Positions 53,091 to 63,456 of a DNA stretch of 64,000 bases are shown in pieces. A model generated the notes under the pieces. It saw only the letters and a program-made list of their open reading frames with translations, did not search any database and was not told the origin of the DNA. Location of the stretch: the NCBI RefSeq assembly GCF_000495915.1, contig NZ_AOFQ01000007.1, positions 62,001 through 126,000 on the forward strand, given 5' to 3'. The position numbers were made by a program, and so were the translations under genes. Positions within the stretch are counted from its first letter, which is position 1; every line of letters begins with the position of its first letter. The DNA is from Stutzerimonas chloritidismutans AW-1. Its GTDB lineage: Bacteria; Pseudomonadota; Gammaproteobacteria; Pseudomonadales; Pseudomonadaceae.

Positions 53091-53184
53091 TTTCGAGGGC
53101 AATGCCCCCTGCGTGCGGTTCGCCAGGCGGCGGGACGGCACGCAGATTCCGCAGTGCGCCGGGCGGGGCCGGCGCGGGTAACGC

Positions 53185-54276
53185 TTACTTCGGCATTTCA
53201 GCCTTGACGCCTTCGACGTAGTAATTCATCGAGGCGAGGTCCTTGATGCTGGCGGTCTCGCCCTCGGCGATGCGCACTTCGCCGGCCTGGTCCTTGATCG
53301 GGCCGGTGAACGGGTGGAATTCACCGCTCTTGATGCTGGCGATGATCGCTTCGGCTTCGGTCTTCACATCGGCCGGCACCAGATCGCTGATCGGCAGGCT
53401 GATGCTGTCCTGGGCCAGACCACCCCAGAAGTCTTCGGATTTCCAGGTGCCGGCCATCACCGCTTCGGCGGACTTGGTGTAGTGCGGGCCCCAGTCGTTG
53501 ACGATGGAGGTCAGCACGGCCTTGGGCCCGAAGTGCTGCATGTCCGAGGCGTAACCGACCGAGTAGACGCCACGACGCTCGGCGGCCTGGATCGGCGCCG
53601 GGCTGTCGGTGTGCTGGAAGATCACGTCGACGCCCTGGTCGATCAGCGCGTTGGCGGCATCGGCTTCCTTGCCCGGATCGAACCAGGTGTTGACCCACAC
53701 CACCTTGATCTCGGTGCCGGGGTTGTACTTGTCCAGCGCCAGCTGGATGGAGTTGATGTCGCGGATCACTTCCGGAATCGGGAAGGAGGCGATGTAGCCG
53801 ACCTTCTTGGTCTTGGTCATCTTCGCCGCGAGGAAGCCGCCTACATAGCGGCCCTCATAGGAACGGGTCAGGTAGGTACCGACGTTCTTCGCCTGCTTGT
53901 AACCGGTGGCGTGCTCGAAGGTGACCTTGGGGAACTGCTTGGCGACTTTCAGCGTGGGGTTCATGTAGCCGAAGGAGGTGGTGAAGATCAGGTCGTAGTC
54001 GCTCTTGGCCATGTTGCGGATGACCCGCTCGGCATCGGCGCCTTCCGGCACGTTCTCGACGAAGCTGGTCTTCACCTTGTCGCCCAGTTTTTCTTCCATG
54101 TACTTGCGGCCCTGCTCGTGCTGGTAGGTCCAGCCGTGGTCGCCGATCGGGCCGATGTAGACGAAGCCGACCTTCAACGGATCGGCGGCCGACGCCGCGG
54201 CGGTCGTCAGTGCGGCGCTGAAGCCGATCGCTGCGGCGAGTGCACGCAGCAGGGTTTTCCGAGTGTTGTTCTGCAT
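53185..54276 (-). CDS. BMP-family (Med/PnrA-like) periplasmic nucleoside/purine-binding protein
   Basis: 363 residues. A signal peptide covers about 1-30 (LLRALAAAIGFSAALTTAAA then SAA). The BMP domain has KVGFVYIGPIGDHGWTYQHE, IFTTSFGYMNPTLKVAKQF, GRYVGGFLAAKMTKTKKVGY and VDVIFQHTDSPAPIQAAERR. These proteins bind nucleosides or purines for an ABC importer, but no cognate ATPase or permease genes are in the window, so it either uses a distant transporter or has another role. The start at 54276 is chosen from the signal peptide; the frame is open to 54615 without support. A RutR-like site lies 67 bp upstream. Confidence 0.9.
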   Translation of the reverse strand: MQNNTRKTLLRALAAAIGFSAALTTAAASAADPLKVGFVYIGPIGDHGWTYQHEQGRKYMEEKLGDKVKTSFVENVPEGADAERVIRNMAKSDYDLIFTTSFGYMNPTLKVAKQFPKVTFEHATGYKQAKNVGTYLTRSYEGRYVGGFLAAKMTKTKKVGYIASFPIPEVIRDINSIQLALDKYNPGTEIKVVWVNTWFDPGKEADAANALIDQGVDVIFQHTDSPAPIQAAERRGVYSVGYASDMQHFGPKAVLTSIVNDWGPHYTKSAEAVMAGTWKSEDFWGGLAQDSISLPISDLVPADVKTEAEAIIASIKSGEFHPFTGPIKDQAGEVRIAEGETASIKDLASMNYYVEGVKAEMPK

Positions 54277-54342
54277 GGCGGGTGACGCTCCTGTTTGTCT
54301 AGCTACAGAGCCTATGTTGGCTGATAGCTGGTTAGCAAAAAG

Positions 54343-54358
54343 CTGACCAACTGGACAG
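54343..54358. promoter_or_regulatory. RutR-like operator upstream of the BMP gene
   Basis: CTGACCAACTGGACAG matches TTGACCANNTGGTCAA at 11 of 14 specified positions, 67 bp before the BMP start, inside the 203-bp gap after the deaminase gene. Confidence 0.55.
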
Positions 54359-54479
54359 ATACCTTCGTTGTGCCGGATTGCGGGCGCTTCGACTCGACGC
54401 TGATGCCTGGTCGAGGCTTGCGCTGGTGCGCCAGTAATCCACGGCGCCCAGCTTTGGTGCAAGCCTCGATCATTGCCGA

Positions 54480-55835
54480 TTAGCCGTTTACCAGCTGCCG
54501 AGCCGCCTGCTGGTGATCGGCGATCAGCCCCTGAACGTCGAGGCCTTCGACCTGGCCGTCGATGACACGCCACTTGCCGGCGACCATCACCCGGTCGGCG
54601 CGGTCGGCGGCGCACAGCAGCAGCGCGGCGACGGGATCGTGGCTGCCGGAGAAGCGCAGTTCGTCGAGCTTGAACATTGCGAGGTCAGCCTGCTTGCCAA
54701 CCGCCAGTTCGCCGATGTCGCTGCGCCCGAGCAGGCGTGCGGAGCTGCGGGTCGCCCAGCCGAGGACCTTCTCTGGCGTGATCTTCTCGGCGCCGTAGCG
54801 CAGGCGCTGGATGAACAGCGCCTGGCGCGCCTCGAGCATCATGTTGGAGGCATCGTTGGAAGCTGAGCCGTCGACGCCCAGGCCAATGGTGGCGCCCTTG
54901 TCTTCAAGCTCCAGCGTGTGGCAGATACCGGAGGCCAGGCGCATGTTGGAACTCGGACAATGGCAGATGCCGACCCCGGCCGCGCCCAGGCGGTGGATCT
55001 CCACCTGATTGAAGTGAATGCCGTGCGCCAGCCAGGTCCGCGGGCCGAGCCAGCCGACGCTCTGCAGGTAATCCACGGTGCGCATGCCGAAGCGCTTCGC
55101 GCAGAACTCCTGCTCGTCGAGCGTTTCGGCCAGATGGGTATGCAGACGTACGTCGCGCGCTTCGGCCATCTCGGCGCAGGCACGCATGATGTCGGTGGTG
55201 ACCGAGAAGGGCGAGCAGGGCGCCAGGGCGATCTGGATCTGCGCGCCGTCGCCGCGCTCGTGGTAGCGATCGATCAGCCGCTCGCTGTCGGCAAGAATCG
55301 TCTCGGCGTCCTGCACCACGCTCTTGCAGGGCAGGCCGCCGTTTTCCTTGGACAGGTTCATCGAGCCGCGGGTGAGCATGGCGCGCATGCCCAGCTCGCG
55401 GACGGCCTCGACCTGAATGTCGATGGCATCCTCGAGCCCGCCCGGAAACAGGTAGTGGTGATCCGCCGCCGTGGTGCAACCAGACAGCAGCAGTTCGGCC
55501 AGCGCCACCTTGCTCGCCAGCTGTAGCGCCTGCGGCGTGAGCCGCGCCCAGACCGGGTAGAGGGTCAGCAGCCAGTCGAACAGCGGCTCGTTGACCACCG
55601 GCCCCCAGGCGCGGGTGAGGGTCTGGTAGAAGTGGTGGTGGGTGTTGATCAGCCCCGGCAATACCACGTGTTCACGGGCGTCGAAGGTCTCATCCACCGG
55701 CAGCGCGGGCGTGGCGCCGGCGGTTAGTAGTTCGGTGATGACACCGTCTTCGATCACCAGTCCGCCTGGGGCTTTCTGGCCGTTGGCAGTGAAGAGGGCG
55801 AGGGGATTCTTGATCCAGATTCGATGAGCAGCCAT
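54480..55835 (-). CDS. 8-oxoguanine deaminase-like amidohydrolase
   Basis: 451 residues of the TrzN/AtzB-like amidohydrolase group. Metal motifs: VLPGLINTHHHFYQTLTRAW (HxH), LHTHLAETLDEQEFCAKR, WLAHGIHFNQVEIHRLG and GLGVDGSASNDASNMMLEAR (Asp). Family members, including PA0142 of P. aeruginosa, deaminate 8-oxoguanine to urate. That activity would feed the urate pathway here directly, while bypassing XdhAB. Alternative: another aminopurine or s-triazine-like substrate. It is on the same strand as the BMP gene 203 bp downstream. Confidence 0.85.
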   Translation of the reverse strand: MAAHRIWIKNPLALFTANGQKAPGGLVIEDGVITELLTAGATPALPVDETFDAREHVVLPGLINTHHHFYQTLTRAWGPVVNEPLFDWLLTLYPVWARLTPQALQLASKVALAELLLSGCTTAADHHYLFPGGLEDAIDIQVEAVRELGMRAMLTRGSMNLSKENGGLPCKSVVQDAETILADSERLIDRYHERGDGAQIQIALAPCSPFSVTTDIMRACAEMAEARDVRLHTHLAETLDEQEFCAKRFGMRTVDYLQSVGWLGPRTWLAHGIHFNQVEIHRLGAAGVGICHCPSSNMRLASGICHTLELEDKGATIGLGVDGSASNDASNMMLEARQALFIQRLRYGAEKITPEKVLGWATRSSARLLGRSDIGELAVGKQADLAMFKLDELRFSGSHDPVAALLLCAADRADRVMVAGKWRVIDGQVEGLDVQGLIADHQQAARQLVNG

Positions 55836-56033
55836 GGCCGGCTTTCTCCTGAATGGTTGAGTTCAGAGTAGCCAGCTCAGTTATGCCCTGTCTGCTGATC
55901 CAGGAGGCGGAGCGGTGGATGCCTCGCCGGGGGAGGAAGATAAAGGGTTTGGGGTGGGTTTGTCACAGGGCTGCCAAGGGTTGGGTAGTGGGAGTGGCCA
56001 ATCCGACTCCCGAGATAACCCTTGTGGCCGTCA

Positions 56034-56714
56034 TCACCAGGGAAGCGGATTGCCCTGGTAATCCAGATACCGATGCCCACCCTGTCCAATGGCCTGGGTA
56101 ACCTGCTCGAGCATACCGCGCGTGCTGGTCTCGACATCCAGTGGCGCCTGGTCGCCGCCCATGTCGGTCTTGACCCAGCCGGGATGCATCGACAACACGG
56201 TCAGCCGGGTCTCGCCCAGTCCGGCGACGAAGGTACGGGTCATGTGATTCAGCGCGGCCTTGCTCGCGCCGTACAGGTCCATGCCCATGCCCGGACCGGT
56301 TTCGACGCTGCCGAGGATGGAACTCATAAAGACGATCACGCCCAGCGTAGGATCGACCAGCGGCAGCAACCGCTCGGCCAGGCGCACCGGTGCGACGGCA
56401 TTGGTGAAGAACAGCTGGCCGACTTCCGTTTGATTGGCTTGCGTGGCCGGTTTGTGCTGCGGGCCGGCGACGCCGGCGTTGACGAATAGCACGTCGAGTC
56501 TGGTACCGGCCAGGCGGGCGGCCAGCTGGTCTACGCTGCCTGCATCGTCCATATCCAGCGTTTCGACGCGCACCTGCGGTATCTGGCTGAGGGCTTCGGC
56601 GTGCTGCGGGTTGCGCACCGTGGCGATCACCTGCCAGCCTGCGGTGCAGAACTGTTTCGCCAGGCCGAGACCCAGACCGCGGGAAGCGCCGATGATGAGT
56701 GCTGTTTTTTGCAT
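56034..56714 (-). CDS. short-chain dehydrogenase/reductase
   Basis: 226 residues. The N-terminal NAD(P) motif is TALIIGASRGLGLGLAKQF (GxxxGxG), DVLFVNAGVAGPQ is the NAG motif, and the catalytic YxxxK is in MDLYGASKAALNHM, with Ser in VIFMSSILGSVETG. This classical SDR reduces or oxidises an unknown carbonyl or alcohol; it resembles the CsgA/carbonyl-reductase-like branch. The start at 56714 has GAGGA upstream; the frame is open 75 codons further but is not credible. Divergent from the P-type ATPase gene. Confidence 0.88.
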   Translation of the reverse strand: MQKTALIIGASRGLGLGLAKQFCTAGWQVIATVRNPQHAEALSQIPQVRVETLDMDDAGSVDQLAARLAGTRLDVLFVNAGVAGPQHKPATQANQTEVGQLFFTNAVAPVRLAERLLPLVDPTLGVIVFMSSILGSVETGPGMGMDLYGASKAALNHMTRTFVAGLGETRLTVLSMHPGWVKTDMGGDQAPLDVETSTRGMLEQVTQAIGQGGHRYLDYQGNPLPW

Positions 56715-56920
56715 GCTGCGTCCTCGGTAGGTCATGACTGACCGGCAAGAATAGCGCGGCTGCGACGCGCGCGTGCAGCAATGCTGGGGTGCGACATCTG
56801 GTCGTCGTGCGAGTGTTGCAAGCGGTTTCGCGGCGGTGGTCATAGGGGCGCTGTTTCGGCTCTGATGGGCCAGCGTTGCCGGTGCTTCCGGCATCATCGA
56901 ATCAAGATCAGGGGGATCCA

Positions 56921-59638
56921 ATGCCCGACCCGCAAACACAGTCGAACCGCTGGCATGCTCGGCAGAGCGATGAGGCGTTGCTCGAACTGGAGTCCTCGAG
57001 CGCCGGCCTCAGCCACGAACAGGCCCGGCAGCGCCTGCTGCAATACGGTCCCAATCGGCTCGATGAGGCCAAGCCGGCGAGTGTCTGGCAGCGCCTGCTG
57101 CGTCATCTCAACAATCTTCTGCTTTATGTGCTGATCGCCGCGGCGCTGGTAACCGGCCTGATGGGGCATCTGGTCGACACCTTCGTGATCCTGGCGGTGG
57201 TGGTGGTCAACGTGGTGATCGGCTTCGTTCAGGAGGGCAAGGCGGAAAAAGCGCTGCAGGCGATTCGGCATCTGCTGGCGCCGCACGCGGTGGTGTTGCG
57301 CGATGGCCGCCAGCAGGACCTCGATGCCGCCGAGCTGGTGCCCGGGGATGTGGTACTGCTGGCTTCCGGCGACAGCCTGCCGGCGGACGTGCGACTGCTG
57401 CAGGCGCGCAACTTGCGTATCGACGAGGCGGCGTTGACCGGCGAATCGGTGCCAGTCGACAAGCAGGTCGAGGCCGTGGCCGCCGATGCTTCCATCGGTG
57501 ATCGGCTTTGCATGGGCTATGCCGGCACGCTGGTGACCCAGGGCCAGGCGCGTGCGGTGGTGGTCGCCACGGGCGCGGCGACCGAGATCGGGCGTATCGG
57601 GACGATGCTGGAATCCGTCGAACAGGGCACCACGCCGCTGCTGCGCAAGATGTCCGATGTTGGCCGGGCGCTGACGGCCGTGATCCTGGCCGCGGGCGTT
57701 CTGCTGTTCCTGTTCGGCACGCTGGTGCGGGGCATGGGCGCCGGCGAGATGTTCATGGCGGCGGTGGGGCTTTCGGTCGCGGCGATCCCCGAGGGGCTGC
57801 CGGCGATCATGACCATCACCCTGGCCATCGGCGTGCAGCGTATGGCCAGTCGCAATGCGGTGATCCGGCGCCTGCCGGCGGTGGAGACGCTGGGCTCGGT
57901 GACGGTGATCTGCTCGGACAAGACCGGCACCCTGACGCGCAACGAGATGACGGTGCAGGAAGTGATCTGCGCCGGGCAGGCACTGGAGGTCGAAGGCGCG
58001 GGCTATGCACCGCAAGGTGCGTTGCTGTTCGAGGGCGTGGCAGTCGAACCGGTGGCGCTGGCAGCGCGCACGCCGGCAGCCAGCGCGCTTGCCGAAGCCG
58101 CGGCGCTGTGCAACGACGCCAGCCTGCACGAGAAGGACGGACTGTGGACCCTTGCCGGCGACCCCACCGAGGGCGCGTTGCTGACCCTGGCGATGAAGGC
58201 GGGACTGTCGCCGGCCAACCTCCACGTCGACCGTCCGCGGCTGGACGTGATCCCCTTCGAGTCGGAACACCGCTTCATGGCGACCCTGCACGCCTGCGAA
58301 GGCGGCAGCGAAGTGCTGGTCAAGGGCGCGCCGGAACGGGTCCTGGCCATGTGCGCGCGGCAGCTCGAGGCCGACGGCCAGGAGCGGCTGCTGGATCAGT
58401 CGCACTGGCATGAACAGGTCGAGGCGCAGGCGCGGGCCGGTCGTCGCGTGCTGGCGCTGGCGCGGCGCAGGCTGCCGGCCGGCAAGGAGGCGATCGAGCA
58501 TGCCGACGTTGCCAGCGAGCTGACCCTGCTCGGGCTGGTCGGCATTATCGATCCGCCGCGTGACGAGGCGATCCGTGCGGTGGCGCAGTGCCGTGCAGCT
58601 GGCATTCGCGTGGTGATGATCACCGGCGACCACGGCGTCACTGCCAGTGCCATTGCCAGGCAGCTGGGCATGGGGGATGACATCAAGGCGATCACCGGGC
58701 CGGAGCTGGAGCTGATGGATGAAGCGGCCATGCGCCAGTCCGTCGCCGAGGCCCGGGTGTTCGCCCGCGCCAGCCCGGAACACAAGCTGCGCCTGGTGCG
58801 TGCGCTGCAGGCCAATGGCGAGGTGGTCGCCATGACCGGCGATGGCGTCAACGATGCGCCAGCGCTGAAGCAGGCCGATGTCGGCGTGGCGATGGGCATG
58901 AAGGGCACCGAGGCGGCCAAGCAGGCCGGCGCCATCGTGCTGGCGGACGACAACTTCGCTTCCATCGCCCATGCGGTGGAAGAGGGGCGCACCGTCTACG
59001 ACAACCTGCGCAAGACTGTGACCTTCCTGCTGCCGATCAACGGCGGCGAGTCGCTGTCGCTGCTGCTGGCGGTGCTGCTCGGTATCGCGCTGCCGATCAC
59101 GCCGGTGCAGGTGTTGTGGGTCAACATGGTCAGCTCGGTGGCGTTGGCCATGGTACTGGCGTTCGAACCGACCGAGGCGGATGTAATGCAGAGGCCGCCG
59201 CGGCGGCCGGACGAGCCGATGCTGTCGCGCTTCGTCATCTGGCGGATCTTCTTCGTTTCCGCGCTGTTTCTCGCCGGCATCTTCGGCATGTACCAGTGGA
59301 TGCTGACGCAGGGCGCGACGATCGAGGCGGCGCGCACCGTCGCAGTCAACACGCTGGTGTGCATGGAGGTGTTCTATCTGTTCAGCGTGCGTTATCTGAA
59401 GGCGCCTTCCTTCACCGTGCAGGGCGTCAAGGGTACGCCGCGGGTGCTGGTGGCGGTGTTCGGTGTGTTTGCCCTGCAGCTGATGTTCACCTACGCGCCG
59501 TTCATGCAGTCGCTGTTCGCGTCCGAGGCGTTGCCGCTGGCGACCGGTGTGCTGGTGGTGCTGGCCGGGGTGGCCGTGCTGGTGATTCTGGAAATCGAGA
59601 AGGCGCTGTTGCGTCGGATGGGCGTCGGCCCGGCGTGA
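56921..59638 (+). CDS. P2-type cation-transporting ATPase
   Basis: 905 residues. A cation-ATPase N-terminal domain leads into TM helices 1-2, then the actuator domain with TGES at 173-176. TM4 has [20 protein letters not shown] (PEGLP at 290-294), the phosphorylated Asp333 is in [15 protein letters not shown], the nucleotide domain has [10 protein letters not shown], and the hinge has [27 protein letters not shown] indicates a SERCA/Na,K-type pump rather than a heavy-metal P1B pump. TM6 reads [19 protein letters not shown], lacking the Asp usual in Ca pumps, so Ca, Na/K or Mg transport cannot be decided. The start at 56921 has AGGGGGA upstream. Confidence 0.9.
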   Translation: MPDPQTQSNRWHARQSDEALLELESSSAGLSHEQARQRLLQYGPNRLDEAKPASVWQRLLRHLNNLLLYVLIAAALVTGLMGHLVDTFVILAVVVVNVVIGFVQEGKAEKALQAIRHLLAPHAVVLRDGRQQDLDAAELVPGDVVLLASGDSLPADVRLLQARNLRIDEAALTGESVPVDKQVEAVAADASIGDRLCMGYAGTLVTQGQARAVVVATGAATEIGRIGTMLESVEQGTTPLLRKMSDVGRALTAVILAAGVLLFLFGTLVRGMGAGEMFMAAVGLSVAAIPEGLPAIMTITLAIGVQRMASRNAVIRRLPAVETLGSVTVICSDKTGTLTRNEMTVQEVICAGQALEVEGAGYAPQGALLFEGVAVEPVALAARTPAASALAEAAALCNDASLHEKDGLWTLAGDPTEGALLTLAMKAGLSPANLHVDRPRLDVIPFESEHRFMATLHACEGGSEVLVKGAPERVLAMCARQLEADGQERLLDQSHWHEQVEAQARAGRRVLALARRRLPAGKEAIEHADVASELTLLGLVGIIDPPRDEAIRAVAQCRAAGIRVVMITGDHGVTASAIARQLGMGDDIKAITGPELELMDEAAMRQSVAEARVFARASPEHKLRLVRALQANGEVVAMTGDGVNDAPALKQADVGVAMGMKGTEAAKQAGAIVLADDNFASIAHAVEEGRTVYDNLRKTVTFLLPINGGESLSLLLAVLLGIALPITPVQVLWVNMVSSVALAMVLAFEPTEADVMQRPPRRPDEPMLSRFVIWRIFFVSALFLAGIFGMYQWMLTQGATIEAARTVAVNTLVCMEVFYLFSVRYLKAPSFTVQGVKGTPRVLVAVFGVFALQLMFTYAPFMQSLFASEALPLATGVLVVLAGVAVLVILEIEKALLRRMGVGPA

Positions 59639-59647
59639 GCCGGGCTT
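59628..59647 (+). terminator. hairpin overlapping the ATPase stop codon
   Basis: GCCCGGC-GTGA-GCCGGGC (59628-59634 with 59639-59645) then TT. The TGA stop is in the loop. It lies between convergent genes. Confidence 0.45.
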
Positions 59648-59656
59648 GCGCAAAGG

Positions 59657-61192
<1,536 letters not shown>

Positions 61193-61285
61193 CTACGGCA
61201 GGGTAATGCTGCCAAACGACCGTGGCGCGCAAGTTCGGCATAATGCCGGCCCGTGCCGCCACCGACTCCGAGAGTTTTGCGAAAC

Positions 61286-61561
61286 ATGACCGAGGTTCAG
61301 CCCAAGCCCTGGTTCGTCTATCTGGTGCGCGCCGCCAACGGTGCGCTGTACTGCGGTATCAGCGACGATGCGCAGCGTCGTTTCGCCGAGCACCAGCGCG
61401 GGCGCGGGGCGCGTTTCTTTCACTCCAGTCCGGCGCAGGCGCTGGTCTATGTCGAGACTTGCGCCAGCAAGGGCGATGCGTTGCGTCGCGAGATCGCCAT
61501 CAAGCGACTGGACAAGCGTGCCAAGGAACGCCTGGTGAGCCTGGCCAGCCCCGTTGCGTGA
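61286..61561 (+). CDS. GIY-YIG (UPF0213/YhbQ-like) endonuclease
   Basis: 91 residues. The GIY-YIG core begins at about residue 9: [20 protein letters not shown] (GIY becomes VYL, YIG becomes YCG), followed by the conserved Arg/His of [16 protein letters not shown] and Lys/Glu of [18 protein letters not shown]. YhbQ-type proteins of this size are single-domain nucleases linked to DNA repair or RNA handling. The start at 61286 is the best ATG by homology, though its ribosome site is poor; an in-frame ATG 11 codons earlier is possible. Confidence 0.85.
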   Translation: MTEVQPKPWFVYLVRAANGALYCGISDDAQRRFAEHQRGRGARFFHSSPAQALVYVETCASKGDALRREIAIKRLDKRAKERLVSLASPVA

Positions 61562-61664
61562 ATGACGCACCAATCAGCCGGTAGGCTCGGTGGAGCGGAG
61601 CGTCTAAGCTGATGCTCTTCCAACGGGGCGACGCCCCATCTCGAGACCTCTGGCGGAGCCTGTC

Positions 61665-62603
61665 ATGCACGAGCTGATCCTGCACCACTATCCCACCTCG
61701 CCCTTTGCCGAAAAGGCGCGCCTGATGCTGGGGTTCAAGCAGCTGTCCTGGCGCTCGGTAATGATCCCTCCGGTCATGCCCAAGCCCGACCTGACCGCGC
61801 TCACCGGCGGTTATCGACGCACGCCGGTGTTGCAGGTCGGCGCCGACATCTATTGCGACACCGCCCTGATCGCGCGTCGGCTCGAGGCCGAAAAGACCAC
61901 CCCGGCGCTGTTCCCGGAAGGCCAGGAGTTCACCGCCGCGACGCTTGCCCAGTGGGCCGATTCGGTGCTGTTCCTGAACGCCGTGAGCCTGGTGTTCCAG
62001 CCCGAATCCATGGCCGTCCGCTTCGCCCAGGTGCCCAAGGAGTTCGTCCAGATCTTCAGCAAGGACCGTGCGCAGCTGTTCTCCAACGGCTCGGTCAGTC
62101 GCGTTCCGCTGGAGCAGGCGAAGAGTGATTGGCCAACCTTCATGACGCGCCTGCAGCAGCAGCTGGCGCGGGAGGAGGGCGAGTTCCTGTTTGGTGCGGC
62201 GCCGTCGATTGCCGACTTCGCCGTCGCGCATTGCCTGTGGTTCCTGCGTGCAACGCCGGTCACCGCGCCGCTGGTGGATGGCTACCCGGAGGTGGCGGCC
62301 TGGCTTGGCAAGGTACTCGGCGTGGGCCATGGCTCCAGCAGCGAGCTATCCGCCGACGATGCGCTGCGCATGGCGCTGGAGGCCGAGCCTGCGCCGCTGC
62401 CGGACGAAGCATTCAGCGAGCCGAATGGTTTTCAGGAAGGGCAGAATGTGGCCATCGCCGCAGTGGATTACGGCGCCGATCCGGTCGAGGGTGAGTTGGT
62501 CTTCGCCGGTAGCGAAGAGCTGATCCTGCGCCGCAGCGATGACCGCACTGGGGTCGTGCACGTGCACTTCCCGCGTGTTGGCTATCGCATCGAGGCGCGC
62601 TGA
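61665..62603 (+). CDS. glutathione S-transferase-like protein with C-terminal extension
   Basis: 312 residues. The N-terminal thioredoxin-like GST domain is MHELILHHYPTSPFAEKARL (active-site Ser/Tyr region), GGYRRTPVLQVGADIYCDTA with the cis-Pro and Asp for glutathione. An all-helical C-terminal half contains FLFGAAPSIADFAVAHCLWF. About 80 residues after position 230, including ALEAEPAPLPDEAFSEPNGF and FPRVGYRIEAR, form an extra beta-rich part beyond the usual about 220 residues. Substrate unknown; close homologues are common in Pseudomonas. A ribosome site GGAG is close to the ATG. Confidence 0.85.
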   Translation: MHELILHHYPTSPFAEKARLMLGFKQLSWRSVMIPPVMPKPDLTALTGGYRRTPVLQVGADIYCDTALIARRLEAEKTTPALFPEGQEFTAATLAQWADSVLFLNAVSLVFQPESMAVRFAQVPKEFVQIFSKDRAQLFSNGSVSRVPLEQAKSDWPTFMTRLQQQLAREEGEFLFGAAPSIADFAVAHCLWFLRATPVTAPLVDGYPEVAAWLGKVLGVGHGSSSELSADDALRMALEAEPAPLPDEAFSEPNGFQEGQNVAIAAVDYGADPVEGELVFAGSEELILRRSDDRTGVVHVHFPRVGYRIEAR

Positions 62604-62610
62604 AGACGCC

Positions 62611-63456
62611 TCAGTGCGGCGTCGGTGATTCGCCGGCGCGCAGCTTCGGCAGCTCGCGGGCGAGCGTGCGGAAGTAGGCGATGCGCTCGTAGCACAGCGT
62701 AAGCTCACCGCTGATGCGGTTGAACCAGGCGTCCGGCGCGCCGCAGGTGGACATGCGCAGGGTCAGGTCGCGGGGCAGCTCGAAGGCATCGCTGGCCTTC
62801 GCCGCGACCGCTTCCAGCTCGCCGCTGGCGCGAATCTTTTCCAGCAGTTCGGCACCACCCGGCAGATGTCCGGGGGGTGTGTCGTAGATCACCTGAATGC
62901 GGTGCCGCGCCGGTCGCTCGTCGCTGCGGCCGAAGTGCTCGCGAAACCACTGCACTGCGTGGGCCGCCTGTTCGTATTCCTCGGGACAGTACAGCGCGCG
63001 CTCCACCGGCAGGCCGCTGACTTCCAGCACCCAGTCGAGCCGATCCGGGTCGCTGCCGTAGGCCAGGCAGGCGATGTTGTAGAAGCGCTGGGCGTCCAGT
63101 GCATGGCTGTCCCAGACCGGCACCGGGGAGCCGTCGCGTTCCGCGTGCTGCCATTCCAGGCGCCAGTAATCGGCGACATCCATCAGCTTGGCGTAGAAGT
63201 CGTCGCGGTGCTGTTCCCGCTGCAACAGGAACAGACCCATGAAGCCGAGCTGGTCGGCGGCGTCTTCCTCGCGGCCCAGTACCGGCAGCTGCAGTTCGCT
63301 GATGAGCAGGTGCCCCATCTCGTGCATCAGGGTGAATTCGGAGTTGGCGACCGTGAAGCGGACTTCGTCCACCGACAGTTCCGGTGCTGTTTCGCCTTGC
63401 TGCGCCTGCGCCAGCAGCGGCAGAAGCAGCAGCTGCAACAGAGCGAAGCGCTTCAT
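62611..63456 (-). CDS. exported DUF4344 putative metallopeptidase
   Basis: 281 residues. A signal peptide covers about 1-18 (MKRFALLQLLLLPLLAQA). A zincin motif HEMGH is at 45-49 in FTLMHEMGHLLISELQLP, followed by GREEDAADQLGFM with a likely third ligand (Glu/Asp), the DUF4344 pattern. It is probably a periplasmic protein of unknown substrate. The ATG overlaps the stop of the upstream PPK2 gene (ATGA), so translation is coupled; there is no independent ribosome site of note. Confidence 0.82.
   Translation of the reverse strand: MKRFALLQLLLLPLLAQAQQGETAPELSVDEVRFTVANSEFTLMHEMGHLLISELQLPVLGREEDAADQLGFMGLFLLQREQHRDDFYAKLMDVADYWRLEWQHAERDGSPVPVWDSHALDAQRFYNIACLAYGSDPDRLDWVLEVSGLPVERALYCPEEYEQAAHAVQWFREHFGRSDERPARHRIQVIYDTPPGHLPGGAELLEKIRASGELEAVAAKASDAFELPRDLTLRMSTCGAPDAWFNRISGELTLCYERIAYFRTLARELPKLRAGESPTPH

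Noticed and set aside
54277-54615. N-terminal extension of the BMP protein
   Set aside because: It would place the signal peptide internally and covers the operator-like site and part of the deaminase gene.
56894-59653. Open frame of about 919 codons opposite the P-type ATPase
   Set aside because: Same reason: His/Arg/Gln-rich shadow translation of a GC-rich gene; all recognisable motifs are on the + strand.
61565-61640. REP-like GGTGGAGCGGAGCG sequence after the GIY-YIG gene
   Set aside because: It resembles half of the hairpin B style, but no complementary arm is present.
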